A DNA stretch of 64,000 nucleotides from Acidobacteriota bacterium (GTDB lineage: Bacteria; Acidobacteriota; Thermoanaerobaculia; Multivoradales; J023). The stretch spans positions 1 through 64,000 of the forward strand of contig JAJCXR010000032.1 in the NCBI GenBank assembly GCA_029263315.1, given 5' to 3'. Under the pieces are notes generated by a model. It saw only the letters and a program-made list of their open reading frames with translations, did no database searches and was not told the origin of the DNA. Positions 1-7,990 of this stretch are shown here, in pieces; within the stretch, counting starts at the first letter, position 1, and the number at the start of each line of letters is the position of its first letter. Both the position numbers and the translations under genes were made by a program.

Positions 1-471
1 CCACCAGATGTAGGCCAGTTGGCCGGGCCAACAGACCAGTGGAACGACGCGCCCCTCAGGGGTGGAGGCGTGAGGGTTCTCGATCCAACCTCGGCGATGC
101 AGCCAACGCCAGAAATCACCCTTGCAGGCCGCGTGGTCGAGCCGTCGGATCTCAGCCCGCTCCGGCTCCGGACGCATGCGGCCGTCGGCCAGGTGGTCCA
201 CGGCCCATTGCTCGGTCCCGCGGCGGATCTTTTCCTGCGTCAGGAGGGCCTCCCAGCCCTTCCGCGACACCACCGGCGTGCTCCGCTGCTGATCACAACT
301 GCCCACCACCAGCTTCGTCCACAGCTCAGGGCCGGAGTCGACGTCGAAGTGCTCACGCCAAAAGGTGCCCGGCACCGCCGAGTCGTCGCCGCAGTTCGCC
401 AAAGACCCCGGCGGCGCGGGCGGCGCATCGACCGATTCCGCGAGTTGGGTGAAGATGTCGGAGAGCTCCAT
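1..471 (-). CDS. Terminase-large-subunit-like phage protein, N-terminal part (runs off left edge)
   Basis: An open frame starts at the ATG at 471 and stays open to the first base, giving 157 residues without a stop. The start has a good ribosome site (GGGAAGGAAA about 6 nt upstream) and lies 17 nt after the stop of the gene at 489-1208, so the two are probably co-translated. The visible part is acidic then Trp-rich and ends in a WPGQLAYIWW segment. No P-loop is reached inside the window. The assignment as a large terminase rests on position after a small-terminase-like gene in a phage block and on general look only; it could be any phage structural or packaging protein. Confidence 0.4.
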   Translation of the reverse strand, partial: MELSDIFTQLAESVDAPPAPPGSLANCGDDSAVPGTFWREHFDVDSGPELWTKLVVGSCDQQRSTPVVSRKGWEALLTQEKIRRGTEQWAVDHLADGRMRPEPERAEIRRLDHAACKGDFWRWLHRRGWIENPHASTPEGRVVPLVCWPGQLAYIWW

Positions 472-488
472 GACGCGATTTCCTTCCC

Positions 489-1208
489 TCAGCGCTTGTG
501 TCGGTTCTTGGGTTCGACCAAACGCAGCTTGCCGTGCCGGGCAAACCGGCTCCCGGCCGTCATTTCGAGGTACTTGGTGGCCTCTTCGAGGGTGGCGGGT
601 CGGCTGGCGTCGAATTGCGGATGCTCGGTGACCTTCTCCGTCAGCTCCCGCTCGCGCAAGCGCAGCAAGTCGGTGCGTTCCTGGACGGCTTCGAGCGCCA
701 CCTTGAGCAGTCGAGGGTCGCCGGCACGGGGTCCCGTGCGGATCGTCTTGGTCTCGACCGGAACCTTCTTCACAGATTTGCCGGTCTTGATCGGGCGATG
801 CGACTGCCGAACGGTGATTTCCCGGCCATCTTTCTGGGATTCCCGCCATGCCGTCATGGCCTCGCGCCAGATCTCGTCGAGCCGCATCAGCTGGCGGCCG
901 ATTTCCTCGCGGGCATGCCGTTGAGTGAGCTCGATGAGCAGCTTTTCGGCGTCGGCTTTGTCGTACTTCACCTGGTGCCGGGTGATTTTTTGAGCACTCG
1001 AAAACCTCTTAGCATTCTTTGCGGAAATTTCCGCCTCGCCGAGGCCCTGTTTCCGTAGCAAATCGGCGTGGATTTCCTCGGCTCGACGCTCCCTCTCGGC
1101 GTTGACGGCCTTAGTAATCTGGGCATCTGTCCAATTCAGGGCCAAACCCATGGCGACGATGTAGAGATCGAGCTTGCGCTCCGACGGATTCCTTTTGCGT
1201 TTTCCCAT
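489..1208 (-). CDS. Small-terminase-like phage protein
   Basis: The 239-residue protein is very basic and helical. Its N-terminus (about residues 12-60) resembles a helix-turn-helix. The middle has a long charged helix around RLDEIWREAMTAWRES. Then comes a TKTIRTGPRAGDPRLLKVAL stretch; an RxGDPRxL segment followed by a short helix is a layout I know from many putative small terminase subunits, which recognise the packaging site and hand DNA to the large subunit. The start ATG at 1208 has no obvious Shine-Dalgarno. It is the gene immediately before the left-edge gene in the same direction. Family assignment is inference from layout; a generic phage DNA-binding protein is the alternative. Confidence 0.45.
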   Translation of the reverse strand: MGKRKRNPSERKLDLYIVAMGLALNWTDAQITKAVNAERERRAEEIHADLLRKQGLGEAEISAKNAKRFSSAQKITRHQVKYDKADAEKLLIELTQRHAREEIGRQLMRLDEIWREAMTAWRESQKDGREITVRQSHRPIKTGKSVKKVPVETKTIRTGPRAGDPRLLKVALEAVQERTDLLRLRERELTEKVTEHPQFDASRPATLEEATKYLEMTAGSRFARHGKLRLVEPKNRHKR

Positions 1209-1394
1209 TTGGCTAACACCAGCTAACAGACGGTTGATGGTCCTGGGTCCCAGCGCCGCCCAAAAACAGCCACATGCACACGCGAGGGCCTAACGTTTGT
1301 GGGTCGGCGCTGGGGCCGTCGTTCCTGGTAATACTCGGTCGTTTCTGGAGTGGAAGATGGCGAGGAGGAGGCGGTGGGGGGCGTCTAAACGCGG

Positions 1395-1428
1395 AAAACC
1401 CTCCGAGCCGGGTGGCTGGGAGGGTTTT
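1395..1428. terminator. Bidirectional stem-loop terminator
   Basis: A perfect 10-bp inverted repeat (AAAACCCTCC ... GGAGGGTTTT) with a 14-nt loop. The A/T flanks give a U-tract on both strands. It follows the truncated gene at 1448-1575 on the minus strand, so it probably ended that gene. Confidence 0.7.
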
Positions 1429-1447
1429 GGAAGGCTTGGGGAAGGAG

Positions 1448-1575
1448 TCAAACGGCGTCGCAGTCGGTGGATTCGGGTGTCATCTCGAAGCTGATGGGTC
1501 CTTCGCTGTAGCGAATGGCCTCGAACGTGGCTGCTTTCTTCGATCGCGATGTCGTAGACCACTCCAGGTAGAGGG
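1448..1575 (-). pseudogene. 3' fragment of a paralog of the 3280-3717 gene
   Basis: Translating the minus strand gives KKAATFEAIRYSEGPISFEM, which lines up with EKAVTFDAIRYGDGLIGFRM at the C-terminus of the 145-residue protein at 3280-3717. Upstream of about 1575 the similarity stops and the sequence turns into the lower-GC leader of the WYL/Shedu cassette. So only the C-terminal 40 or so codons of this paralog survive. The perfect terminator at 1395-1428 lies just after it. An open frame of 116 codons exists over the join (1448-1798) but its N-terminal part has no counterpart in the paralog and I do not take it as a gene. Confidence 0.6.
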
Positions 1576-1813
1576 ACGAGGTGAGCTTTGATCTGCGAAA
1601 TACAGTTTTAGCGCGTCTACTTACAGACGCGCCTGTCAGTTTTACCGCTAGGCCAGGCGAAGGGGCTATCAAATCGGGAAAACGAGGGCTCAACTGGGGA
1701 GCTGCAGTCGATACAGTATCGGCCTCAACTCCTCTTGGTCTCATATTTGGATTTGCTATTTCCATTCCGAGTTCGAGATCGCTGAACCCTGACTTCAAGG
1801 AGAATCTAGGGCT

Positions 1814-2140
1814 ATGAGTTTAGACAAGCTAAGAACCGCGATTGCCGCGAGATTTCCAATTCAATTTGAATACGAGGACCCATCCGGAGAGCGGGTGGGA
1901 AACCCTCATGCTGTGTTTATTTTTCGAAGAAAAGATGGCACGGAATCCACAAAGGTCCACATTGAGCAGACCGCTGGAGCAAGCAAGAGCAAGGATGCGA
2001 ATCCATTTCCGAGTTTTCGCATGTTCGATCTTGAGAAACTGGCCGATACTTCAATTAGGACAGCGGATGGACCATTCGACATTTCCGAAAAATACAACCC
2101 AGAATGGGAAGGGTACCAGTTCGTTATTATCAAGGTGTAA
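1814..2140 (+). CDS. Small stand-alone WYL-like protein, Shedu partner
   Basis: A 108-residue protein. The pattern IQFEYEDPSGERVGNPHAV, then a strand ending VHIEQTAGASKSK, then FRMFDLEKL and finally YNPEWEGYQF matches small single-domain WYL-like proteins (SH3-like fold, ligand sensing). The start ATG at 1814 has AAGGAGA upstream. Its stop is 3 nt before the Shedu gene start, so they are one transcript. Base composition is visibly lower in GC than the prophage genes on either side, as for its partner. A regulatory or sensor role for the nuclease is inference from the pairing. It lacks a DNA-binding domain of its own. Confidence 0.6.
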   Translation: MSLDKLRTAIAARFPIQFEYEDPSGERVGNPHAVFIFRRKDGTESTKVHIEQTAGASKSKDANPFPSFRMFDLEKLADTSIRTADGPFDISEKYNPEWEGYQFVIIKV

Positions 2141-2143
2141 ATA

Positions 2144-3115
2144 ATGAGCGTCGACCACAGTATCGAATTCGGAGAAGACCTGTGGAATCAATGTGTCTTC
2201 AATTTCTCGAGAATCAACGAGGACGAACGAGATGCCGAGCAGATTCACGGCACTCTTTCTGCCTATTCCAAAGAAAATGGTGAGCCCCGATTCACTTGCA
2301 AGCTATCAATTGCGGAGCTGCGCGCCCTACACGAGCATCTTGGCCGCTACAGTGTGATAACTGATCACAATAATACCCGAACAGGAAAGTTCATTGAGGT
2401 CAGGCCAGACGCCGAGGAGATAAGTAGTCTTCTTAGCCTCGCCGACCATAGAGAGCTGCTTCCTGTTCTGAGAGATCTATTTACGAAGCGACTGTCGAAG
2501 GCAGACACAAACATTATTCTGGGAAGAAAAGATGCTTTGAAAAATTATGCTGATTTGCTGGCAGATAGCACAGTCAGCGAGACTAAATGGCAGCACTTCT
2601 TCTGTGAAAACGACTGGATCTTTGGATATGGTCTGAGATACTGCTTTCTAAAAATTCTTCAGCGCGAAGCACGTGTATCTAGTTCGGATCTGAGCGGGAG
2701 AGACACTGTGATCTCCGATTTTCTCTTGTCTGACCTGAGATTCACGAAGCTCGTCGAGATCAAACGGCCTGACACTCCGCTCTTCGAATCATCCAAGAAC
2801 AGATCGAGGTCATGGCGGCTTTCTAGTGAATTGACAGAAGCAGTCAGCCAGATACTTGCTCAGAAAGCCCATTGGGAAATCGAGTCACAGACAAGCAACT
2901 TCACCAAGGACGGAGGTCTCATCAAGGAAGAGACTGTGGATGTTGACTGCATTCTAATAATCGGAAACCACAATGATGTGACTGGGACTGACCAAGAAGC
3001 TCAAACTAAACGCAGAACCCTTGAACTCTACAGGCGAAATCTTCGCAATTTAGAGATCATCACCTACGACGAGCTACATGCAAGAGCGAGTTTTATCGTT
3101 ACGGGATCTGTATAG
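2144..3115 (+). CDS. sduA: Shedu-family anti-phage nuclease (SduA, DUF4263)
   Basis: The 323-residue protein has a variable N-terminal part (about 1-140) and a C-terminal Shedu nuclease domain. Signatures are KWQHFFCENDWIFGYGL (about 148-164), then VISDFLLSDLRFTKLVEIKRP, which supplies the D...ExK residues of a PD-(D/E)XK active site, followed by TPLF, ELTEAVSQILAQKAHWE, a CILIIGN strand and an ELYRRNLRNLEIITYDEL tail. These are the hallmark blocks of the family. Shedu proteins are known phage-defence nucleases acting as oligomers in the cytoplasm. It follows the WYL-like gene by 3 nt. The pair is AT-richer than its surroundings and sits inside a prophage-like block next to a truncated gene, consistent with recent acquisition as cargo. 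Confidence 0.88.
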   Translation: MSVDHSIEFGEDLWNQCVFNFSRINEDERDAEQIHGTLSAYSKENGEPRFTCKLSIAELRALHEHLGRYSVITDHNNTRTGKFIEVRPDAEEISSLLSLADHRELLPVLRDLFTKRLSKADTNIILGRKDALKNYADLLADSTVSETKWQHFFCENDWIFGYGLRYCFLKILQREARVSSSDLSGRDTVISDFLLSDLRFTKLVEIKRPDTPLFESSKNRSRSWRLSSELTEAVSQILAQKAHWEIESQTSNFTKDGGLIKEETVDVDCILIIGNHNDVTGTDQEAQTKRRTLELYRRNLRNLEIITYDELHARASFIVTGSV

Positions 3116-3215
3116 CGGTGATATCCCATCTCACTTAGCAGTGGCCTTCGCAGTTTCCATGTATGCCCATCGAGCTAGCTCCTGGAGGTGATTGCTATAA
3201 GAAGCGACCGAAGAA

Positions 3216-3247
3216 GCCCTCTCCGGACCTGCTGGTCGAGAGGGGGC
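3216..3247. terminator. Probable stem-loop after the 3280-3717 gene
   Basis: GCCCTCTC pairs with GAGAGGGGGC across a 14-nt loop, with one bulged G. It lies between the convergent ends of the Shedu gene (plus) and the 3280-3717 gene (minus). There is no long T-run, so its activity is uncertain. Confidence 0.4.
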
Positions 3248-3279
3248 GAGGGTGACCTGGTGTGAATCAGTGAACGCCT

Positions 3280-3717
3280 TCAGGCAGCCTTGCCCTCGAC
3301 GGCATCACCGCTCATCCGGAATCCAATCAGACCGTCGCCGTAACGGATCGCATCGAAAGTGACAGCTTTCTCAGTCGGAATGCCGTTGTAGGTGAAGAAC
3401 CGCTTACCACCCACCAGACGGTTGGGGCTCTTGGACTGTGTGCGGAGCAGATAGGCGCCAGGAGCGTCACCTGAAGCGGCCCGGATACCGACGGTTCCCG
3501 TCGAGCGATCGTAGGCCAGCTGCACCTTCTCGACGCCTTCACCGAGCATCTCGGCGGCGGCAGCGGTCAGAACCACCAAGCCGCCGCGGCGGACAGTGAT
3601 CTGCGGGGAGGAGCTGCTCTCGGAGAGGTTGCCTTGGAAGAATTCGAACGCCGGGACGGTGGTGGCGGTCTCGATCGCGGTGGTTTGGGTCGCGGACTTG
3701 CTGGTGGTCTTGGCCAT
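3280..3717 (-). CDS. Hypothetical prophage protein, 145 aa, with a truncated paralog nearby
   Basis: I do not recognise this family. The first 25 residues are Thr/Ala/Ser-rich and probably disordered. The rest looks like a small beta-rich fold (SPQITVRRGGLVVLTAAAAEML, then VQLAYDRSTGTVGIRA). Two SKSP and FFTYNGIP turns follow, with a conserved end EKAVTFDAIRYGDGLIGFRM. That end is also found in the fragment at 1448-1575. No Shine-Dalgarno is evident before the ATG at 3717, and a 280-nt non-coding stretch separates it from radC. A phage accessory or structural role is possible; no function is claimed. Confidence 0.6.
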   Translation of the reverse strand: MAKTTSKSATQTTAIETATTVPAFEFFQGNLSESSSSPQITVRRGGLVVLTAAAAEMLGEGVEKVQLAYDRSTGTVGIRAASGDAPGAYLLRTQSKSPNRLVGGKRFFTYNGIPTEKAVTFDAIRYGDGLIGFRMSGDAVEGKAA

Positions 3718-3996
3718 GGTCGTCTACTGTTTGGTTGTTTGTGGGGCGGTCTGTCGTGTCCCCGCTGTCGATGGGTAAGTAGTACCCACGAACGCGGCGA
3801 GTGGTCAACGGGCAACGTCGCGGTATTTCGTGATTTCTTCGGGATTCGCGATGGTTCTCTAAAATGAGCGCCTCGGGAGTATGCATTCGAAGATTGGTAC
3901 CAGGCCGATGGGGGCCTCCCAACCCCTGGGCATGCCACCCATGCGGGCCAGGGGAGATCTACCTTCCCACTGGCCCTGGGGGACCTCAGAACCACC

Positions 3997-4650
3997 TCAG
4001 ATCTGCCCTTGCCTGGCCATGGACACCCATCGACCCAGCCCAGCGACAATCAGGTGATCCACCAGCCGAATGCCCATCAAACGCCCGGCTTCTTCGAGGC
4101 GCCGAGTGAACACCAAGTCATCGGCCGATGGGGTCGGGTCACCCGAAGTGTGGGTATGGAACAGCACGATCGACGACGCCCGGTGGTGCAACGCCGCTCG
4201 GAAGATCTGCCGGGGCTCGACGTTGATTCGCGACAGCGTGCCGCGGAAAAGCTCGCGGTCGGCGATCAGCTGGTTGCGGACATCGAGGAACAGCACCCCC
4301 ATCACTTCCTGGTCGGCACAGCCGAACCGCAACGCCACGTAGTTGGCGACGACGGCGGGGTGGTCGAGGATCTGGCGATCGATCAGCTTCGTTCGGCCAA
4401 GCCGAGCGGCGAGCTCGCGGGCGGCGAGAAGGATCGCCGCCCGCACATTGCCGATGCCTTGACGGTCGAGCAGTTGTTCGTCGACCTCGCCGAGCCCGGC
4501 CAGGCCACCGAGGTCTTGCAGCAGCTCATCGGCCAACCGCAGCACCGACCGACCACGACAGCTGGAGTGCAAGAGCACAGCCAGCAACTCGGCATTCGAA
4601 AGCGACCGCGCGCCATCTCTCAGCAGGCGATCCGGCAACCGCTCGCTCAC
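3997..4650 (-). CDS. radC: RadC-family JAB/MPN domain protein
   Basis: The 217-residue protein has an N-terminal helix-hairpin-helix region (SNAELLAVLL..., with a QGIGNVRAA hairpin) and a C-terminal JAB/MPN metalloprotease-like domain. The metal motif reads HTHTSGDPTPSADD, i.e. the family HxHPSGDPxPSxxD with Thr in place of the first Pro. RadC-type proteins are common in mobile elements; their biochemical role is unsettled. I choose the GTG at 4650 because it overlaps the stop of the upstream gene (GTGA) and is where RadC similarity begins (SERLPDRLLRDG). The reading frame stays open upstream to 5745, but that extension is a shadow of the mom-like and 111-residue genes. A decayed second copy lies at 14217-14790. 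Confidence 0.85.
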   Translation of the reverse strand: MSERLPDRLLRDGARSLSNAELLAVLLHSSCRGRSVLRLADELLQDLGGLAGLGEVDEQLLDRQGIGNVRAAILLAARELAARLGRTKLIDRQILDHPAVVANYVALRFGCADQEVMGVLFLDVRNQLIADRELFRGTLSRINVEPRQIFRAALHHRASSIVLFHTHTSGDPTPSADDLVFTRRLEEAGRLMGIRLVDHLIVAGLGRWVSMARQGQI

Positions 4651-4982
4651 TCGTCGACCTCCTGCAGCATCCGTTGACGCTCGGCGTGGCGACAGCACAG
4701 CGCGTCGTCGTCGAGGTAGGCCAGGGACTCCAACGTCTCGATGGCGTCGGCCAACAGATCGCCACGGACGCAGCGCACGCCATCGCCAATCTCCTCGAGT
4801 AGCTCGAATTGCTCGCCTGGCTTGGGGATCGTCGCCGCCAGGGTGCCGAGCCGTTGGTCGATCTGGCGCAGGTCGTTGACCAGGCTGCCGATGATCCGTC
4901 GGGCCATGTGGCAGGTCTCGCGACGCTGGCGATGGACATCGAGTGAGGTGGGCGTGTTGCCGGAAACAAAGAGGGTCGTCAT
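4647..4982 (-). CDS. Hypothetical small acidic prophage protein
   Basis: A 111-residue protein of unknown family, predicted mostly helical, with a middle segment of the type IIGSLVNDLRQIDQRLGTL and an acidic C-terminus rich in Leu, Asp and Glu. The ATG at 4982 is preceded by GGGAGAAAGG at suitable distance. Its last codons overlap the radC GTG by four bases, so the two are translationally coupled. A stem-loop at about 5003-5031 (GGGGCCC ... GGGCCCC) lies between it and the mom-like gene. Confidence 0.6.
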   Translation of the reverse strand: MTTLFVSGNTPTSLDVHRQRRETCHMARRIIGSLVNDLRQIDQRLGTLAATIPKPGEQFELLEEIGDGVRCVRGDLLADAIETLESLAYLDDDALCCRHAERQRMLQEVDE

Positions 4983-5002
4983 GGGGCCTTTCTCCCAGGT
5001 CT

Positions 5003-5031
5003 TGGGGCCCGCTCATCGATCCATGGGCCCC
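5003..5031. terminator. GC-rich stem-loop between mom-like gene and downstream operon
   Basis: TGGGGCCC and GGGCCCCG arms separated by 13 nt, with no U-tract. It could attenuate transcription from the mom-like gene into the 4982-3997 pair. Assignment is tentative. Confidence 0.3.
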
Positions 5032-5117
5032 GGTGGTTGATGGGCCATGGGAAATATGCCGGACAGACGTGGGAGTCAAAGAAACCGAGGGCTGGGACGG
5101 GTGTGGGGCTGGGTGGC

Positions 5118-5774
5118 TCACGATCGTTCTGTCTGTACCTTCTCGGAGGCGCTGCGGGTCGGGTACGGCACGGCGCGTTCCTGAAGCATCCGCCGCATCT
5201 TGCGGTCGAACGGGTAGACGTACTTGAGCTTCGCCGGCATCTCGACGCGCCGGGCGTTCGGGTCGACAGTGCGCCTCAACGTGGCGACACTTTGGCCGCC
5301 GGGGCCGTACCGGTCGTAGGCGGTTCGCGGGTGGACGATCTCGCCGAGGATCTTGAGGTAGGGCTGTTTCGAGGGCCCGAGGTAGCCGAAGTTGGTGGCC
5401 TGGTAAATGGTGCCGACGTGACCCTCCTTCAGGTCGGCATACGACACGACCAGCCGCAACCCTGGCGATTGACGCTTGAGGAGCTTGAGCGACATGGCGA
5501 CGCATTTCGAGGTCGGCCAATGGCGGTTCGTGGCGGGCGCCAGGGCCACGCGGACCAATTCGCAGGCCTCCGTCGGTTGCAGGCCGAAGGGGCTGGCCAA
5601 GTAACGGTTGGCGCCGACGCCGTAGATGATGGCTCCCACGAATCGCCCTCCCTCCCAGACGCCAAAGCGCACCAGCTTGGACGACGGCATGGCCCGTGAG
5701 TAGTGCCACCTCATCGTCGCTGATTTGGCTGCCTCGTAGGAGCAACCGGCGATCGTGAGCTCGGGTTTGTCCAT
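5118..5774 (-). CDS. mom: Mom-like adenine modification protein (GNAT fold)
   Basis: From the ATG at 5774 the protein is 218 residues. Block by block it matches the Mom family: MRWHYSRAMPSSKLVRFGVW, then FVGAIIYGVGANRYLASPFGL, an EACELVRVALAP helix, LRLVVSYAD, and GTIYQATNFGYLG followed by an HPR motif. Mom of phage Mu converts adenine in phage DNA to N6-carbamoylmethyl-adenine, protecting it from host restriction. The start shares one base with the stop of the upstream gene (TGATG), so the alternative longer frame to 5864 is rejected. The C-terminal 50 residues are very basic and may bind DNA. No Com-like zinc-finger translation activator is seen beside it. Confidence 0.8.
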   Translation of the reverse strand: MDKPELTIAGCSYEAAKSATMRWHYSRAMPSSKLVRFGVWEGGRFVGAIIYGVGANRYLASPFGLQPTEACELVRVALAPATNRHWPTSKCVAMSLKLLKRQSPGLRLVVSYADLKEGHVGTIYQATNFGYLGPSKQPYLKILGEIVHPRTAYDRYGPGGQSVATLRRTVDPNARRVEMPAKLKYVYPFDRKMRRMLQERAVPYPTRSASEKVQTERS

Positions 5775-6520
5775 CAGCACCGCCCCCTCGCCATCTCGAT
5801 CGCCCGAGCGAACGTGGCGTCCCGCTGCCTGGCTTTGTAGACGGTCGAGTAGTTGATGCCGCAAAGCTCTGCCGCCACCTTGGAGCCCTTGCCTTGACGG
5901 ATCAGCTGCAGCACGGCCGCTTGCCAGATGCCCGGATGTTTGTGGGTGCTGGACAGCTCGAAACCGTCCTCGAGGTCGTCGATCTTGGGATCGCAGCGAC
6001 TGGCTCGACCGATCAGCCGCAAGCCCAGCGCGTCACATTCCCGCAGGTGCATGGAACCTCCCACCGGGTCCGCCACGGTCGCCAAATCACCAAGCTGAGG
6101 AGCCAGCCAGGCGAGCAGCGATCCCCGTGGATCGGGCGCCGACGGCGGATCGACGCTGTCCGGCGAGGACGAGCCCCACAGCAGCACCCTGCCACCGGCC
6201 AGGCCGCCGAGACCTTGCCAGAACCAGCCCGCCACCTCGAGGGCGTCCGCCACCAGCTGGCCCCGTCGAAAGTGGATCGCCACCGCCAGGCGGGTGCTGT
6301 CGGCCGCCAGCAGCCGCATCTCGGCCAGCCAGCCCGCACACCACAGCGAGAACGCCGAGCTCGGCAGATCCGGCACCCGCTTGTCGTCGAGATCGACCAC
6401 CACGGCGTCCAACCGCCGATGGCCTTGCAGCGACCCGAAGAGCACATCCGCCGAGGCCAGGACGTGCATCCGTGTTGGGTCCTGACGGCTCGTCGCCGTC
6501 CAGACCTTGCCCGGGCCCAC
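5774..6520 (-). CDS. Degenerate DNA-methyltransferase-like protein with C-terminal HTH
   Basis: 248 residues, GTG start at 6520, two bases after the stop of the replication-type gene, and its stop overlaps the mom-like start. The N-terminal 170 residues contain DAVVVDLDD where a DPPY-type motif would be and a segment VADPVGGSMHLRECDALGLRLIG that resembles the DPFxGSGTT...GRxxIGxE SAM-binding end of N4/N6 DNA methyltransferases, but with the key residues altered. The C-terminal 60 residues (GIWQAAVLQLIRQGKGSKVAAELCGINYSTVYKARQRD, spread over 195-235) are a clear helix-turn-helix. A regulator or inactive methyltransferase is my inference; the coupling to the mom-like gene suggests it targets or controls modification. 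Confidence 0.45.
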   Translation of the reverse strand: MGPGKVWTATSRQDPTRMHVLASADVLFGSLQGHRRLDAVVVDLDDKRVPDLPSSAFSLWCAGWLAEMRLLAADSTRLAVAIHFRRGQLVADALEVAGWFWQGLGGLAGGRVLLWGSSSPDSVDPPSAPDPRGSLLAWLAPQLGDLATVADPVGGSMHLRECDALGLRLIGRASRCDPKIDDLEDGFELSSTHKHPGIWQAAVLQLIRQGKGSKVAAELCGINYSTVYKARQRDATFARAIEMARGRC

Positions 6521-6522
6521 CG

Positions 6523-7836
6523 TCAGGCTCCCAGGGCGCGGTCGAGGATTCTTCGGATCTGCCCGGCGGTCAAAGCGATGTGGATCGCCGCGCTGGCCGC
6601 CCGGCGTTGGTCCTCCGACAGGTGACCCGAGATCTCGTCGTTGGCCAGCAACTTGAGAGCCACCTCATTTTCCAGCTCGAAGTCGTCGTGCTCCAGCTCC
6701 GGGTGCTGGTGCAGGTGGCCGCGTTCCAGCTCCCGCAGCCGGAGGTCGACCCATTTCAGCCGGTGCACCGTCGTTCGCAGGCCGTCGGCCAGGGCCGCGT
6801 CGATCAGCGAGCTCGGGATGCCATCAGCGATCCACGAATCCACCATCTCGATCTCGGCGACCTCCAGCTGCCGCCTGACGACTGCCGACGCCTTGCGCAG
6901 GAGCAGCTCCCGAGGCCAGCCATCGTCGTCCTCTCCCGCGCCCGCGCAGGCGCCCGCGTCTGAGCAAGCCTGCCTGCTCTTCTCTGAGGTTGGAATTTGG
7001 ATACTGGAAGATGGAAGATGGAAGATGGAATGTGCCACACCGTCCCCGACACCGTGTCCCACACCGTCCCCTGCACCGTGTGCCGCACTGTCCCCGGCAT
7101 GATGTGGGGCACCATCCTCGACAGGGTCTAGACCAAGGCCTAACGGGCGTTTGGGGGATTCGACGGGAGCATCGACCGGAGCAACGATTGGAACCACCTC
7201 CACCGGCGTCTCCGCCACTGTCTCGGCAGGTGTCTCGATCAGGGTGCCAGCCATTGTGCCCGGCACCCTCTCGGACACCGAGCTAACCCGCATGGCAGCG
7301 GGGGCTACGGCGTCCAGGTAGCGGACGCCGGACGCCTCCACGTCCGGCGCCTCGGTCTCCGGCCTCGCAGTGCCGGGCACCTCTCCGGATAGGCGATGCA
7401 TCGTCTCAGGGATCGCATCGAGCCAGGAGTCACCCTTGTCGGCTGCCACCTCTTGGGACCGCTGCCGCACCATCGAGACCGCCAGAGCCATCCGTCGCCG
7501 AACCAAGTCCGTGTTGGGCAGCAGATCGACGATCCGTCCCCAACCCGTCACCACCGACGGATTCGCCGGCGTCTCGAGATAGTCGGCCGACAGCGCCACA
7601 CAGCGCTTATCGACCTCGACGCGGCCAGCCGCCGTCAGGACTTGCAACGCCGCCTCGCAGTTCCGGCGTTCGAGCCCGCACTCATCTGCCAGGCCGCCAA
7701 CGGTCATCCGCAACAGACCGAGGGAGGTCATCTGCGGATGGGTGATCAAGTGAAAGTAGACGAGCCGGGCATCGATCGACAGATCGAAGAACACCTCGTC
7801 GTTGTGGTGGTCTGTGCCCACCAGTCGTTTGCGCAC
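6523..7836 (-). CDS. Phage replication-type protein with N-terminal winged helix
   Basis: 437 residues, GTG start at 7836 behind a strong AGGAGGA site. The N-terminal 110 residues (KRLVGTDHHNDEVFFDLSIDARLVYFHLITHPQ, split over 3-35) look like the winged-helix start of phage replication initiators of the O/DnaD type. The middle (about 150-310) is low complexity, with VPGT motifs and repeats of PAETV/PVEVV and of GDGVGHGVGD coded by tandem 15-mers at 7030-7100. The C-terminal 120 residues are helical, with DELRERG-like and LTAGQIRRIL segments. It heads the leftward gene string and so is probably the early replication gene. No helicase or primase motif is visible. Confidence 0.5.
   Translation of the reverse strand: MRKRLVGTDHHNDEVFFDLSIDARLVYFHLITHPQMTSLGLLRMTVGGLADECGLERRNCEAALQVLTAAGRVEVDKRCVALSADYLETPANPSVVTGWGRIVDLLPNTDLVRRRMALAVSMVRQRSQEVAADKGDSWLDAIPETMHRLSGEVPGTARPETEAPDVEASGVRYLDAVAPAAMRVSSVSERVPGTMAGTLIETPAETVAETPVEVVPIVAPVDAPVESPKRPLGLGLDPVEDGAPHHAGDSAAHGAGDGVGHGVGDGVAHSIFHLPSSSIQIPTSEKSRQACSDAGACAGAGEDDDGWPRELLLRKASAVVRRQLEVAEIEMVDSWIADGIPSSLIDAALADGLRTTVHRLKWVDLRLRELERGHLHQHPELEHDDFELENEVALKLLANDEISGHLSEDQRRAASAAIHIALTAGQIRRILDRALGA
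7030..7100. repeat. Degenerate tandem repeat inside the replication-type gene
   Basis: Units of about 15 bp built on CCACACCGTCCCCGA/CACCGTGTCCC repeat four to five times, next to three copies of GGAAGAT at 7005-7030. They code for the Gly-Asp/His-rich linker and keep the frame. Confidence 0.6.
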
Positions 7837-7870
7837 GTCGAGTCCTCCTGCTGCCCAATTGGGCGTCGTT

Positions 7871-7906
7871 GTTCATTGGGAGCCCGTGGTTCATAGGGAA
7901 CCAGGG
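7871..7906. promoter_or_regulatory. Two direct 18-bp repeats upstream of the replication-type gene
   Basis: GTTCATTGGGAGCCCGTG is followed directly by GTTCATAGGGAACCAGGG, 14 of 18 positions equal. They lie 35-70 nt upstream of the GTG start at 7836. A perfect GCCCAATTGGGC palindrome lies between them and the gene at 7853-7864. This is a plausible operator or iteron zone for the early prophage promoter. Confidence 0.4.
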
Positions 7907-7990
7907 GCGGAACAGCGAGGCAGGAGAGGAGGGTGGGCCACGGATGCAGGGTCCTGTATTCTTGGGGAGAGCTGGTGGGACAAAAAATCT

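Noticed and set aside
1448-1798. Intact 116-codon minus-strand gene
   Set aside because: Only its C-terminal third resembles the paralog at 3280-3717; the upstream part is the leader of the Shedu cassette.
4001-4677. Plus-strand frame antisense to radC
   Set aside because: Mirror frame of a conserved gene; no similarity of its own.
3997-5745. A single 582-codon frame covering radC and upstream
   Set aside because: Only the last 217 codons match RadC; the rest is Arg/Pro-rich shadow of the mom-like and 111-residue genes, and the GTG at 4650 overlaps the upstream stop.
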